DNA of 64,000 bases, taken from positions 1,738,001-1,802,000 of the forward strand of contig CM049310.1 in the NCBI GenBank assembly GCA_026874595.1, read 5' to 3'. The position numbers were made by a program, and so were the translations under genes. Each line of letters opens with the position of its first letter. The first letter of the stretch is position 1. This stretch comes from Sipunculus nudus (Eukaryota; Annelida; Sipuncula; Golfingiida; Sipunculidae). Positions 24,432 to 37,200 of this stretch are shown piece after piece. The notes beneath the pieces are model-generated. The model was not told the DNA's origin. It saw only the letters and a program-made list of their open reading frames with translations, and did not search any database.

Positions 24432-25127
24432 TATATGGGTCAGGCCACTGAAAATGGCCCCAGCCAGTGATCAGAATGGAAGAAGATGCAACACATGACA
24501 TATATTTGTATCCTCATAATATTTAAGACTTTTAAAATTAACTCCTTTGTCTACCCAGGTCAAAAACCGGTTTCATAAAATATATGCAATAGCCAATCTG
24601 CAGTATAGGCTCAATGTTAAGCCACTCCAGATTTGGCTTTTGTTTTAAATTTCATTTTGCACACTATTTAGCCAGCTGAAACTGTTTTGTTTATTTCCTG
24701 TAGAAAGGAACATAAATTTCAAATTTCACAAGAAAACATTGGATATCGTAAAAAAATGTGTATTTTCGGACATCTTTTCATATAATATGCCGACGGCAAG
24801 GTGTGTAAATTTTACAAAATTACTAATTCCGTAAAATACTCTGATGGGTTACTTTAAATATTATAAGAAATAAATGATCAGTAAAATTGAATATGTACCT
24901 GTAGCTCACATGGAAACATTATAACCTCAAATGGGGACACCCAGTAAATAGATAAATCTCTGTTTTCCTTGTTATTCTTAGCCTTAGCAGATGAACGAAT
25001 AATTTTTCCACTTACAAAAATTACATATCGTGCAGGATTTTTCCAGCTGGTTTGAATGCCATTGGAATTAAAGGCTGAGGACAAACTAAAAGGGCCTGGG
25101 GACATTTTCAGTGGCCTTACCCATATA
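24432..25127. mobile_element. 696-bp MITE with 32-bp inverted repeats
   Basis: 24432-24463 (TATATGGGTCAGGCCACTG, then AAAATGGCCCCAG) and 25096-25127 are reverse complements with two mismatches in 32 bases. The interior is AT-rich and encodes nothing recognisable, so it is a non-autonomous element. If the true ends are GGGT/ACCC, the flanking ATAT could be the target duplication. Confidence 0.75.
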
Positions 25128-26160
25128 CAGGCTTTTTGCCACCCCCACTTATTATGAACTGGTCAGAATTAATATTCTCCCAACTTATGACTGTTCCGGG
25201 CGTACTTGCAGCGCAATATAGACGATCCCATTTCAAGGTTGGGATGACGCAAGACATCAATTATAATGTTTATTTTGGTCCGTAGGTTATGCCTAATTTA
25301 AGGCAGATATAAAATGTTTTCAGAAATAACATTTAATTGGTATGTGGACATATCACTGTATACATATGTCAAATTTAAAAAAACGAAGTGGTAATGAATA
25401 TATGTTTCTGATATTACCAATAAATTCATAGAAGGCCTTTGGAAACACCAGAATTACCTTTTCCATGGAAAATAGAAAAAAAATCAACGAAAGGCTCATC
25501 AAATATTGTATTCAGTTGACTGTCACTGAGGAATAGTTTATGAACGAAAACGAAAGTTCATTCAAATTAAAAATTTTAACCCCTGCGGAGCTTGAAATTG
25601 ACATTGGATTGAATGGACAGTGTGACCTCTGCACAGAGAGCCGCCAGTGATACATTGTAAAAGGTGGTAGTGCGTGGGGACCTGCTTGGAGAAAATCTGT
25701 AGGGCACACACGTGTACACAAATCTTTCCGTTTTAACCATTAATATTGTTATTAACACGGCTTGTAATCACTGATATGGTCAAAAGGATAGAATTCTTCC
25801 ATCAATATTTTAAATATGGGTGGTGGCGGTGGAAATAACAATTTTGAAAGGTGTACGTCACTGTTATCAACACATTCAGGTGATACATGGTTTTTTCATG
25901 ATGAATATACAAACCAATTGTAGTAACTTTATTGTTGTTGTACATGTATCAGGTTTTATTTATCCTTACTCTGAAAAAGCGCATCGAAGGGAGAGAGCAG
26001 GGGTGCCATTCATCATTCATGTACAATCATATGATATGAGAGGGGCTACATGCATGTATTAATGATAGAACTTAACGTGCTAGCTGCTATTAATTATTGT
26101 TTTACCACATACATCGCCAAACAGTGGGATTCTATCTCCTGCAAAATGGAACACCGCTTA
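25128..26160. other. Intergenic DNA, nothing recognised
   Basis: AT-rich unique sequence. Short open frames on both strands (25512-25758 minus, 25820-26062 plus) show no family motif. Confidence 0.45.
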
Positions 26161-26210
26161 TGACGTCACGCACGTGCGAGGCAGAATCTTGTCAGTTGAC
26201 CAGGTATAAA
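26161..26210 (+). promoter_or_regulatory. Promoter-like CRE / E-box / TATA cluster
   Basis: TGACGTCA (26161-26168) is followed directly by GCACGTGC (E-box CACGTG at 26171-26176), and 29 bases later by TATAAA (26205-26210). A start site would fall near 26235. It lies about 2.1 kb upstream of the first traced exon of the CUB gene, on the same strand, so it could drive that gene. I could not find a first exon whose phase joins to the exon at 28341. Confidence 0.4.
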
Positions 26211-28340
26211 ATGTCGTGAACAGCCCACGAGTTTCTCATGGATTTTGATTCTTGTTCATTACACTTCAGTAAACAGAACATGTTTCTGTCCAGCTGCTTG
26301 TATCTTAATTTTGCCACTTCAAGATTTTCATCTGACTCTTACTTTTCCATAACATGAGTTCTAAACATCATACCGTCTGTCCATATACACTCATAACCTC
26401 ATCGAGACAGTGCATGAGTGATCCTGCAGTCGCTCCCTGTAATATCTTGATGAAATAGTATATATATTTTATAAGTAATTAATAATATTTATATATATAC
26501 TTTTTCATTAAGATAGCACTTTTGCCTAATCTTTATCAAAGCTCCAATATAAATCGATTCTCTAAAACAATTTGCCCTAGAATTAAGCTGTATAGTATCA
26601 TGTATATCACATCATTTAAGTCTTAATTTAATACAGCCGTAAACTATTGTGATAGTATTAAATATTAGAATTTTGCTTTCACTTTTATTAAGTTTTAAGC
26701 TTGCCTTCTTCTCCAAATAAGCCCTGAACCTTGGAAATTTACTATATTTGCTGATGGATACATGTTTTGGTCAGATGTGAACATCGATCCAATTAGAGCT
26801 GGGTTAAACACCGAGCTTCAAGGCAGTGCATTCATTTACTAAGCATCCAGGTCAACTTTGAGGGTCAAGGCACTGCTGGCTGTTGGGAAAAAAGGTCACA
26901 TTGGAATGGGTGTCAAGTTTAAAATAGATAGACAGTTCAAAATTTTTTGGTCAATTGGTACATAATCATCCCAAGCCAAGGTATGCTTAGAAATAAGAAG
27001 TGGATATAATGTAATATTCTTGTCAGACAGGACAGTTTGACCCAAAGCTGACACGGACACTAAGTAAAAGAATGCACTGCCATGAGGCTTGGTTTTTAAC
27101 CAAGCTCCAGTTGGATATGATGTGACCACAGATACCACAATAAGCCTTGTGCAATAAATTAAAATCAAAATGCAGGTCTGTATTTGAGTTAATACAAGGT
27201 TCAGTGTCCCCGATAACGAAAAGACGAATATCCATGAAAAATTAATGAGTTTACAGGTCTTTTTATACAATCTGGTCATATTTTCAGTTGCTCTCATTGC
27301 TTGTCTGTTGATAGAAAATGACTGCTATTATTTGCAATATTTAGCCTTATATTATCATCAGATCTCAAAAGTATATATACATGAAGCTTGAAACTTATTC
27401 TGAATGCTTGGTTTGGGGGACATTGATGAATCATTTTTTTGCAGTGTAACTGTACACAACAAGGTTTACCAAAATTAATAAGTGACTACTCCACAGTTGA
27501 GTCGCTATTCAAACAATCTTTATATTTAAACAAATCAAGCACTTCAGAGTTGGTGACTGATCAGCCAGGACCATTGATATCATACACTGCAGAATACAAA
27601 CCAGGGTTCATAACACTTCTAAATGTTCACCTTTCTAACAGACAGGCATAAATCTGATTTTGCCTTACCGCAGGAAAGTTTGCCTTTCTGGTATAGAAGC
27701 ATCCTATCCTGGTGTTAAACTTTCAATCAGTCGTCTCCTTTTGACATTGCTGCTGATAGGTTAATCTTTATGGTTATGGTTAAGCGTCCAAATACCGACA
27801 CCCAGCACTTTTTTTTGTTATGCACGTTATGAATGAATATTGGCCTGAGAAACATAACGAATTGGCCAATAATGTATTTCTTACAAAGTAATTATGGGAC
27901 TGGGGTTTAGACTGATACTTGGCTCTGTTATGGCTCTGCTGCAAATCACGGAACTCTATGATTCCATCAGCACTGCAAAACCATAATAGCGCAGGGTACC
28001 AGTGTGCCTAGGAGTTTCCAAGTTCCCATACTATTTATTAAGTATTTCATTTTTTTGGTGCAGGTTCCGTTATTTCTAATGTCTTAAACATCTTGGAGTT
28101 CACCTTTCCAACAGATTGGTACTAAATGAAATTGCCTGTCCGTGCATGTGAGTGCCTGTCTGAGACTGATGGAAAGGTGTTATTACAACCCTGCAAACTG
28201 GGTTTAATCAGTGGCTTGTGATTTGCCCAGATCTTAGCATAAATGGTGTGCTTATCATGGGAATATAGAATACTCGGTGTCTATCTCAGCACTGACAACA
28301 TTATTTTATAGGTGATGAGTAATTGTGCTTTTTGTTTCAG
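26211..28340. other. Upstream region or first intron of the CUB gene
   Basis: It should contain the missing exon with the start codon. Only unconvincing frames are seen: a hydrophobic minus-strand frame of 133 codons (26896-27297) and a 70-codon plus-strand frame (27439-27651). Neither joins in phase to the exon at 28341. Confidence 0.4.
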
Positions 28341-28385
28341 CTCTTATCCTGGTTGCTGCACTTTGCCACGTGGAAGCACAGTTTG
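28341..28385 (+). CDS. CUB gene, exon 2 (signal peptide)
   Basis: It follows a TTTGTTTCAG acceptor and reads LILVAALCHVEAQF, the hydrophobic core and cleavage region of a signal peptide (likely cut after the VEA or AQ region). It begins with the last two bases of a codon and ends in phase 1 at a GTTTGT donor, which is weaker than the other donors in this gene. Confidence 0.7.
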
Positions 28386-31173
28386 GTTTGTATATACATG
28401 TATATATATAATATCATATTTATAATTATATCAATCACTCAAGATTCAGATTAAACAGTTCCACAGTTTATTATTTATAAATTAGGGCTAAAAATTCAGA
28501 TGAATTTACACTCATGATTGTAAATATATGTTGATATTGTAAGTAACAGAATAACATAACATTTGCATAGCCACTTCTAGACACAGTATAGCCTGGGTGA
28601 AGCTATCACAGTAACTTTGTTTTATTGGCATGATTGAGCCAACATAAAAGCTAAATGTTCAACTGCATTGAATTTGTATAAATTATCTTGAGAGACTCTT
28701 CCAGTCTTTGTTGGATTGGTTTTATGTGGGTTATAGGTAATGAATCCTCTGAAATTATGTTCACTTTGTTGTACCATTCTATAAAGATTGTCTGTACATT
28801 TTATATTTATTACTGGAATGGCAAAACAATTGATAGTCACCAGATATACTTATCAGTTGCAAATGGCCAATTAACATCTTGTCAGAGCAATTAATAATCA
28901 CTAGCAAATCTTGTCAGAGCAATTGATAATCACCAGCAAATCTTGTCAGAGCAATTGATAATCACCAACAAATCATGTCAGAGCAATTGATAATCACAAG
29001 CAAATCATGTAAGAGCAATAGATAATCACCAGCAAATCATGTCAGAGCAATAGATAATCACCAGCAAATCTTGTCTGAGCAATAGATAATCACCAGCAAA
29101 TCATGTCAGAGCAAATGATAATCACCAGCAAATCATGTCAGAGCAATAGAAAATCACCAGAAATTTTGTCAGAGCAATAGATAATCACCAGCAAATCATG
29201 TCAGAGCACTTGATAATCACAAGCAAATCTTGTCAGAGCAATTGATAATCACCAGCAAATCATGTCAGAGCAATTGATAATCACAAGGAAATCTTGTCAG
29301 AGCAGTAGATAATCACCAGCATATCATGTCAGAGCAATAGATAATCACCAGCAAATCTTGTCAGAGCAATAGATAATCACCAGCAATTCTTGTCGGAGCA
29401 GTAGATAATCACCAGCATATCATGTCAGAGCAATAGATAATCACCAGCATATCATGTCAGAGCAATAGATAATCACCAGCAAATCTTGTCAGAGCAATAG
29501 ATAATCACCAGCAATTCTTGTCAGAGCAGTAGATAATCACCAGCATATCATGTCAGAGCAATAGATAATCACCAGCATATCATGTCAGAGCAATAGATAA
29601 TCACCAGCATATCATGTCAGAGCAATAGATAATCACCAGCAATTCTTGTCAGAGCAGTAGATAATCACCAGCAAATCATGTCAGAGCAATAGATAATCAC
29701 CAGCAAATCATGTCAGAGCAATTGATAATCACCAGCAAATCTTGTCAGAGCAGTAGATAATCACCAGCAAATCTTGTCAGAGCAATTGATAATCTCAAGC
29801 AAATCTTGTCAGAGCAATAGATAATCACCAGCAAATCTTGTCAGAGCAATAGATAATCACCAGCAATTCTTGTCAGAGCAATTGATAATCACTAGCAAAT
29901 CTTGTCAGAGCAATTGATAATCACCAGCAAATCTTGTCAGAGCAATAAATAATCACCAGCAATTCTTGTCAGAGCAGTAGATAATCACCAGCATATCATG
30001 TCAGAGCAATAGATAATCACCAGCATATCATGTCAGAGCAATAGATAATCACCAGCATATCATGTCAGAGCAATAGATAATCACCAGCAAATCTTGTCAG
30101 AGCAGTAGATAATCACCAGCAAATCATGTCAGAGCAATTAATATCACCAGCAAATCATGTCAGAGCAATTGATAATCACCAGCATATCATGTCAGAGCAA
30201 TAGATAATCACCAGCATATCATGTCAGAGCAATAGATAATCACCAGCAAATCTTGTCAGAGCAATAGTGAAATCACCAGCAAATCTTGTCAGAGCAATTG
30301 ATAATCACCAGCAAATCATGTCAGAGCAATTGATAATCACCAGCAAATCATGTCAGAGCAATAGATAATCACCAGCATATCATGTCAGAGCAGTTGATAA
30401 TCACCAGCATATCATGTCAGAGCAATAGATAATCACTAGCAAATCATGTCAGAGCAATAGATAATCACCAGCAAATCTTGTCAGAGCAGTAGATAATCAC
30501 CAGCATATCATGTCAGAGCAGTAGATAATCACCAGCATATCATGTCAGAGCAATAGATAATCACTAGCAAATCATGTCAGAGCAATTGATAATCACCAGC
30601 AAATCTTAGAAGCGCAATTGATAATCACATATCAGTATGTTCAACCAGCTATATCCTGCTGCTTACATGAAGACATAAAAATTTATGTGAAAATTAATAT
30701 GAAATTATTGTTTTAATTTCAGAGTCAGAACCATGTGGGGGACATGTGAATAAGACCCATGGCATAATAAAATCCCCGGGTTACATGAACAAAACCTATC
30801 CCTACAACAAAACCTGTGTCTGGGTGTTTGATGGAGAAAAAAATTACACGTACTTTCGTGTGCAATACAGTCTTCAGCCTCAAGATACCCTGGTGTTTTA
30901 CAATGGATCTGAGGGATCACACATCATCGTCAGCTTCACAGGATCATCAGGTAGCCAATAGTCATCATGTATCTTCAATAACTTGTTTGTTGTACTGTGG
31001 ATTTGGAACTGTTCATGGCACTTTTTGCATGATTAATTCCTTGACAGTCATATTTCACAAATTTAATAACCAGACAGATCCATTAAAAAAATCAATTTTG
31101 TTCAGGTGTAAGGTTCTGAAACCACACCTACAGCATGGTGATGGTTATTAATTTTATATACCAGTGTATATAA

Positions 31174-31231
<58 letters not shown>

Positions 31232-34200
31232 TTACATTTATTAGTAGTATGCCAATTAATCAGTTATATTGATGAGTTGCTTTCATAATTGATCAAATTG
31301 GTTGCATTGCTCATAAACGATCATATATGAACTGGCAAAGAAAATATTCTAATCTGACTGAGCAAATTAGTATCTACTTGTACATCACCCTGAAAGGTCA
31401 AGGAAATGGTGAAGTTATTTGTTCTTGTTTGATGGAAAAGTTTCAGTTTTAATTCCTTTTAATTACGACTTTTAATTGTCCAATTTGGTTTTGAAACCAG
31501 TAATTGGCGCTCCAGCAAATATAAGGCACCAGAAACTATGGAACTTGTGTGATTTTCACTGATTGCAATGATTGATGTCCATAAGGTGGGCTTTTACTCA
31601 GAGAATTACAGTCATGTCTGGAAAGTTCTTACCACATGAGAAAACTCGCTTCATGTGCAATGTCAAGGAATGTTACTATCCCGCCGTTTTGACAGAAAAT
31701 TAAATAGAAATCGCCAGCAAAATAATTTTCCTCCTTGTATAAAATTAGTCTGTAGGATAGGTTCAGACACCACTGCCAACATGTTATGTTATCTTGTGCT
31801 GTCATTCTCAGGTAAACACAGAAATCATGGTTTGAAATTACACTTTAATGGTTGCATGAGCAAGCTTGCTCCAACGCCATAACTGGAAGTATACATACAC
31901 AGAGAGAGGGGTGTTAGGGCATTCCATTATCCATAGAGGTTACACATGAAGATACAACACCCACTTATTTGGAAAGATTGTGGATGCATTTTAAGCCAAA
32001 CTTATCATCCCGAACCTTCCATCTTGCAGATATAGCTGACCTGCCAATAGGGAACCTGATTGATTTTAGGGTGGCAAGGTCAAAGGTCAAGGTCACAGGG
32101 GCCATCTGTTCTCATATTTGTTACTGGATGATAACTCCAGTTTGGATTGACATATTAGTTTCAAACTTGACTCATATGACCCACCAATAATGTAAGAACC
32201 CTTTTGATTTTGGGGTCATGAGGTCAGATGTTTAGTCACAGGACCCACTTCTTTAAAAAGATTGTGGATGCATTTTATGCCAAACTTTTCACCCCAAACC
32301 CTAGGTCTTCCAAGTGGCGCATCTGCCAGTAGGGGAAGGTTCTTTTTGATTTTTCGGATCACTAGGATTAAGGTCAAGGTCACAGGGCCCATCCATTCAA
32401 AAATTACTTTATGGATGACAACTCGAGTATGGGTAGACAGGTGGGCGTCAAACTGATCACCGGATCAGATTTTTTAAAAAGCTTATAAACCTATCCTTAT
32501 AGACAAATTCAGCTGAGCATCAAGACCCATGGATCCCCAGTTTAATATATTGATTTGATTTGTTTATTCATGGCTCATTCATCTTTTGGAGTGTATGTGT
32601 GAGTTTCAGCCGGTTTGGTCTACCTTTTAAAAGAACCTGGTCGACCATTCCTTTGGGGTTGTGACAAGCCTGTCAAACATTGCATTTTGCCTCACCTGAA
32701 GAATGGCTGCTTCATATTTATAATTATTAGGCGCTACTGGTTGTCTTGTATTTGAGGTGCCATGTGCAAGTTTCCGTGTATGTCGGTGTGCAAGCCAGCT
32801 GACAGCGTCTGCATTCACTGAACTCATGAACATTTGACGGTTTTAATATTCATATAAGTGCTACTGCATGGCATATAGCCAAGTTTTCAGCCTGCCTTGG
32901 GTGAGCCCTGTGTAACACACATATATAGCCAGTTTGTACCTTGTATAGATCGGTGAGCCCCACACATTGTCAGCGGCATCCGACAATAATATCACTGCAC
33001 ACCTGTTTCAAATATTTGTCAAGATATTTTTTTGGCAAAAAATACATAAAAACATTTTTGGGATTGGGAATTCTGTTTTGGCAATTCTGTCACTGGCTCT
33101 ACTGTCAGTAGGGCTTTCATATATTGATTCCATTAAAATCCCTGTATCAATGCGGCAAGGGCAATCCTTTTCTAATCAGTTATCAAATTGTGCTTTTTTA
33201 AATCTGATGTATAAACAATAAATTCAGTAAAAAACAGGGCATTGTAATGTTATTTATTGGGTGTATATTACCATTGTATGGACATACGATATTCACCAGT
33301 ATGACTGACGTAACAATGCTGATTGCCGTAGATGAACCCTGGTGGCCCTGCAGTCGCTGAAAAAACTTATACCCTCGTATACCCCCCCCCCCCCCCCCCT
33401 TGGACAAATATTTTTAGATAAAATTTATTGCCTTACACACCCACAAATACCCAGCCACAGTGGTTGCAGTATAGTGCTTGATACAGCTAAGGTAGAGCAG
33501 ATTACATAAATGTATCATTTTTATGGTTCATGTTGTAAGACACTATTTATTAGTGTAGTTCATTTTGTCTTTTCTATTTTCTGCAGATGGAGAAGAGATG
33601 GTCATCTCAGTGGCTCCAAATACAACGATGGTGTTGAAAACAGCCCCAGAAGTGGCAAACACAACAACCACTGGCAGAGGATTCACAATGCACTACACAA
33701 ATGAAAGTAAGACATAAGTCACATGACTTACATTACCCATACAAACACCATTATATTAAACTGATACATACATGATGCAAAATATTGACCACGACTATGC
33801 ATGACCTTATTTGCATATTTACACCATGAATAATCATGAGTATGGCCTTCACAATGCATCAGTGAGGCAGACCTGGAAGCCGCTGCCAAAATGCACCAGC
33901 CAATGCCGTTTATTTTATGAGCAAGCCGCTGGCACAGCTGCTGGTGGAATATTAATAAGCCAATGATAAAACGACACTCACCTGCATACTTTAGCTTGTA
34001 AATAGTTACAACAGTAACATGTCAGCACAGGCCTGTCTCTAGCAGAGGTCTCTAAGCAGTAGGGCTGAAACGGGTACAAAATTTTGGACTGGAGTACCCG
34101 ATAGGCATTACCTGACTCGAACTCGAGTACTCGTTACCATGGCAACGCTGTGAAGATAAAACGAACATCTGTTTACCGATGCAAATTATGCATAAATTTG

Positions 34201-37200
34201 ACTTAGTGACGGCTTAACTTTATCGCAACGAAGGAATAGATATATGTCATAACAAGACCTCGGTGAATTTGACTAGCATATGTTAAGAGCCCTACGCCTG
34301 GCTACGACAATGGATAAATAATCCTACAGACTGTCCTAAAATTTGCAGTAATACACATATATGCATGTACATACAAGAGTACTCGAATCCAAATTTTGGA
34401 CTTGAGTACTCGGTAACTATTACCCGGACTCGAGTACTCGAGTACCCCTTTCAGCCCTACTAAGCAGCATGGCTTCGCTACAAGTGTGTGTGTAGTAGGA
34501 GTTACCACAAGTTTTGTTAAAATCTCAGTGGTGGAGAAGGACCCAACTGTCCCAGCAGTATCTCTGCTCGCAACCATTGGTCTTGGAGCAGTATAGGCAG
34601 ATAGTGTAATATTTTTAGCGAACCTGTGAGCTTATGCAATGGCGCAGCGTCGTCCGTTCATCGTCAGCCATCCACCGTCCGCCGTCCAGGGCTGGCTTTC
34701 CCGCCGTCCATGGCTATAAGTCAGGAACCATCGGAGCTAGCAGCTCCAAATTACATGTAAGAATTAGTCACATATGAAACTTGGTGCCCTGGAGCTTATT
34801 ATTGGGTATCTGCATTTATTTAGATTTTATAGAGAAAAAGCTTAAAAACCTTTAAAAATCTTCTTCTCTGAAACTGTCCAGCCAAATTGTCCAATATTTC
34901 ACAGAAATGATCCCTGGAACAATCTCTCTCAAGTTTGTTCGAATGGTTCAAGTTTGGAGAGTTTTGGCCAAGTTACAGGAGGTTGAACTTAGTAATCTTT
35001 CCAAAAAAGCACACTAAAATTAAAATCTCAGAAATGGCTTGAGCGATAATCACCAAAATATAATCATGTTTGTCACATATATCATATCTGATTTTGAGGT
35101 ATTGGTGGCGCCACCTACATTGGTGTGTTTTTTACAAGCAAAAATGTAATTTTAAACTCTTCTAGCTCATACACTGATTTATGATGAAACTGTTCAGCTG
35201 ATTGGTTTAAACTTTACAAGAATTATTCTATGGTAGGGTTCTGCTAGTTTTATAAGAATAGATTGGTTGAATACAGTTCTAAAAAAGCATTGTAGCTAAT
35301 TGAAAAAGGCTTTCTGTATTTGAAAACAGATTTGACAACTTGCTGAGTTTCAGCAGCCAAGTCAAGAGGTCACTCAGTACAAACAGGTGGGGTCCAGATA
35401 TCACCATGGCAACTGACCTGGCTGGGGGGGGGGGGGGGGTGTCTAGACAATGTGTCTAGACTTTTAGACACAGCGTCTAGACGTCTAGACAACAATGTTT
35501 AGATGCAGAATTCCCAGATTATTGAAACTATATCTTTCAACTGTTTGAAAAAACTTGGTTTGCATTTTAAGCAAATCAGGTTTTTCATCAGGTCACATGT
35601 GAACTGGTGCGCCCTCATTTTTGGTTGACCTCTGACCTTCCTCGCTGCTTAGCATCCAGTAGTGAGTCTGTTTCCACACATAAACCCGCATATCTCGGGA
35701 ACCATTTGACCGATACTGCTAAAAATTTTGCACAAATGTAGCCCTTTGATAGCTTTATAACATACACTAAAAATGGCGGTGCCACCTGCAACCATTTTTG
35801 CACAGCGTCCATCTGTTCATCGCCCTTGGGATAATATCACTCATATCTCAGCAGTTGTCTGACTTATCCACCTGAAATTTCGCAGGTTTTTACATCCTGG
35901 ACAGCTTTCTCGATTTTATGACAGGTGGCGCCACCTACATTAACGTTTACTCTGCAGACATCCAAGCTCATATCTCGGGAACTGTTTGACCGATTGGGCT
36001 AAACTTTTGCTTGTTTATAGATCTCACATAGCTCTTCATCATAGGCAAAACTGGTGGCGCCACCGCGAACCATTTTTGCACAGCTTCCATCTTTTCATCT
36101 GCCTTGGGATAAAATCACTCATATCTCAGCAGTGGTTTGACATATCCACCTGAAATTTTGCAGGTTTATAAATCCAGGAAAGCTTTCTCAATTTTATGAC
36201 AGGTGGCGCCACCTACATTCAGATTTACTCTGCAGACATCCAAGCTTGTATCTCGGGATCTGTTTGACCGATTGGGCCAAACTTTTGCTTGTGTATACAT
36301 CTCACATAGCTCTTCATCATAGGCAAAACTGGTGGCGCCACCTGCAACCATTTATGCACAACTTCCATCTGTTCATCTGCCTTGGGATAAAATCACTCAT
36401 ATCTCAGAAGTGGTTTGACTTTTCCACCTGAAATTTTGCAGGTTTATACATCCTGGTCAATTTTGTATTAAAAACCTATTTTCACACTTCAGGACTGCCT
36501 AATATCAAAACCACTCATCTGTTTTTCCTCATATTTACCTTAAATATTCCTCTATATAGTTCCTATGTATATGCCAGAAATTATGTCTGTATTATTTAAT
36601 TTAAAAAATTTATGGGCCCAAACATAATGCATTTTGTAAAAATTCAGGAAAGATATTTGATCACTTAACACAAAAAATGTTAAAGCTATGGACCTTTTTT
36701 CCAGAAATATAACTTTAATCAATCAAAATTAAATTGTATACCCAAAATAAGATGAAAATCTTTTAAATTTTTAAAAAAATTAATTAAAAAATTGGTGCCT
36801 TAAATTTTGCCCAAATTTGACCATGGCACTTTTTTTTCCTGTAAGTACTGTGAATTTAATAAACACAGCATGTTTTTGTTAGCATTTGGACTGTTATCAC
36901 CAAAAATTTATAACCAGTTGATCAAAAACTGTAGATTTTATTCAAGTTTTCAAGCACCATGTAACATATTGTTTACATCAAGCTAGTGTTATGCAGTTTG
37001 CAAGAGCTCAGCTCCCCAGCTTCAGCTCTAAGTTCCTTAAATTTGGCATACAGTTAGATGTCTCCAAAATCCCCTACCATGCCAAGAATTTGGTCACTAG
37101 GACTTAATACCTTTGAGATATTAATGAAAAACTTCATTTTTCCATTAAAAACCCATTGTTACACTTCAAGACTGCCCAATATCAAAACCACTGATCTGAC

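Noticed and set aside
26235-26360. First exon of the CUB gene beginning at the ATG in TCTCATGGAT or AACATGTTTC
   Set aside because: The GT sites available give the wrong phase for the exon at 28341, which needs a phase-1 donor.
26896-27297. 133-codon minus-strand frame, hydrophobic
   Set aside because: No recognisable motif, AT-rich low-information composition. Kept out of the gene list as probably incidental.
28876-30632. CRISPR array
   Set aside because: The regular 32-bp period has no unique spacers, only near-identical tandem units, and the context is an animal intron.
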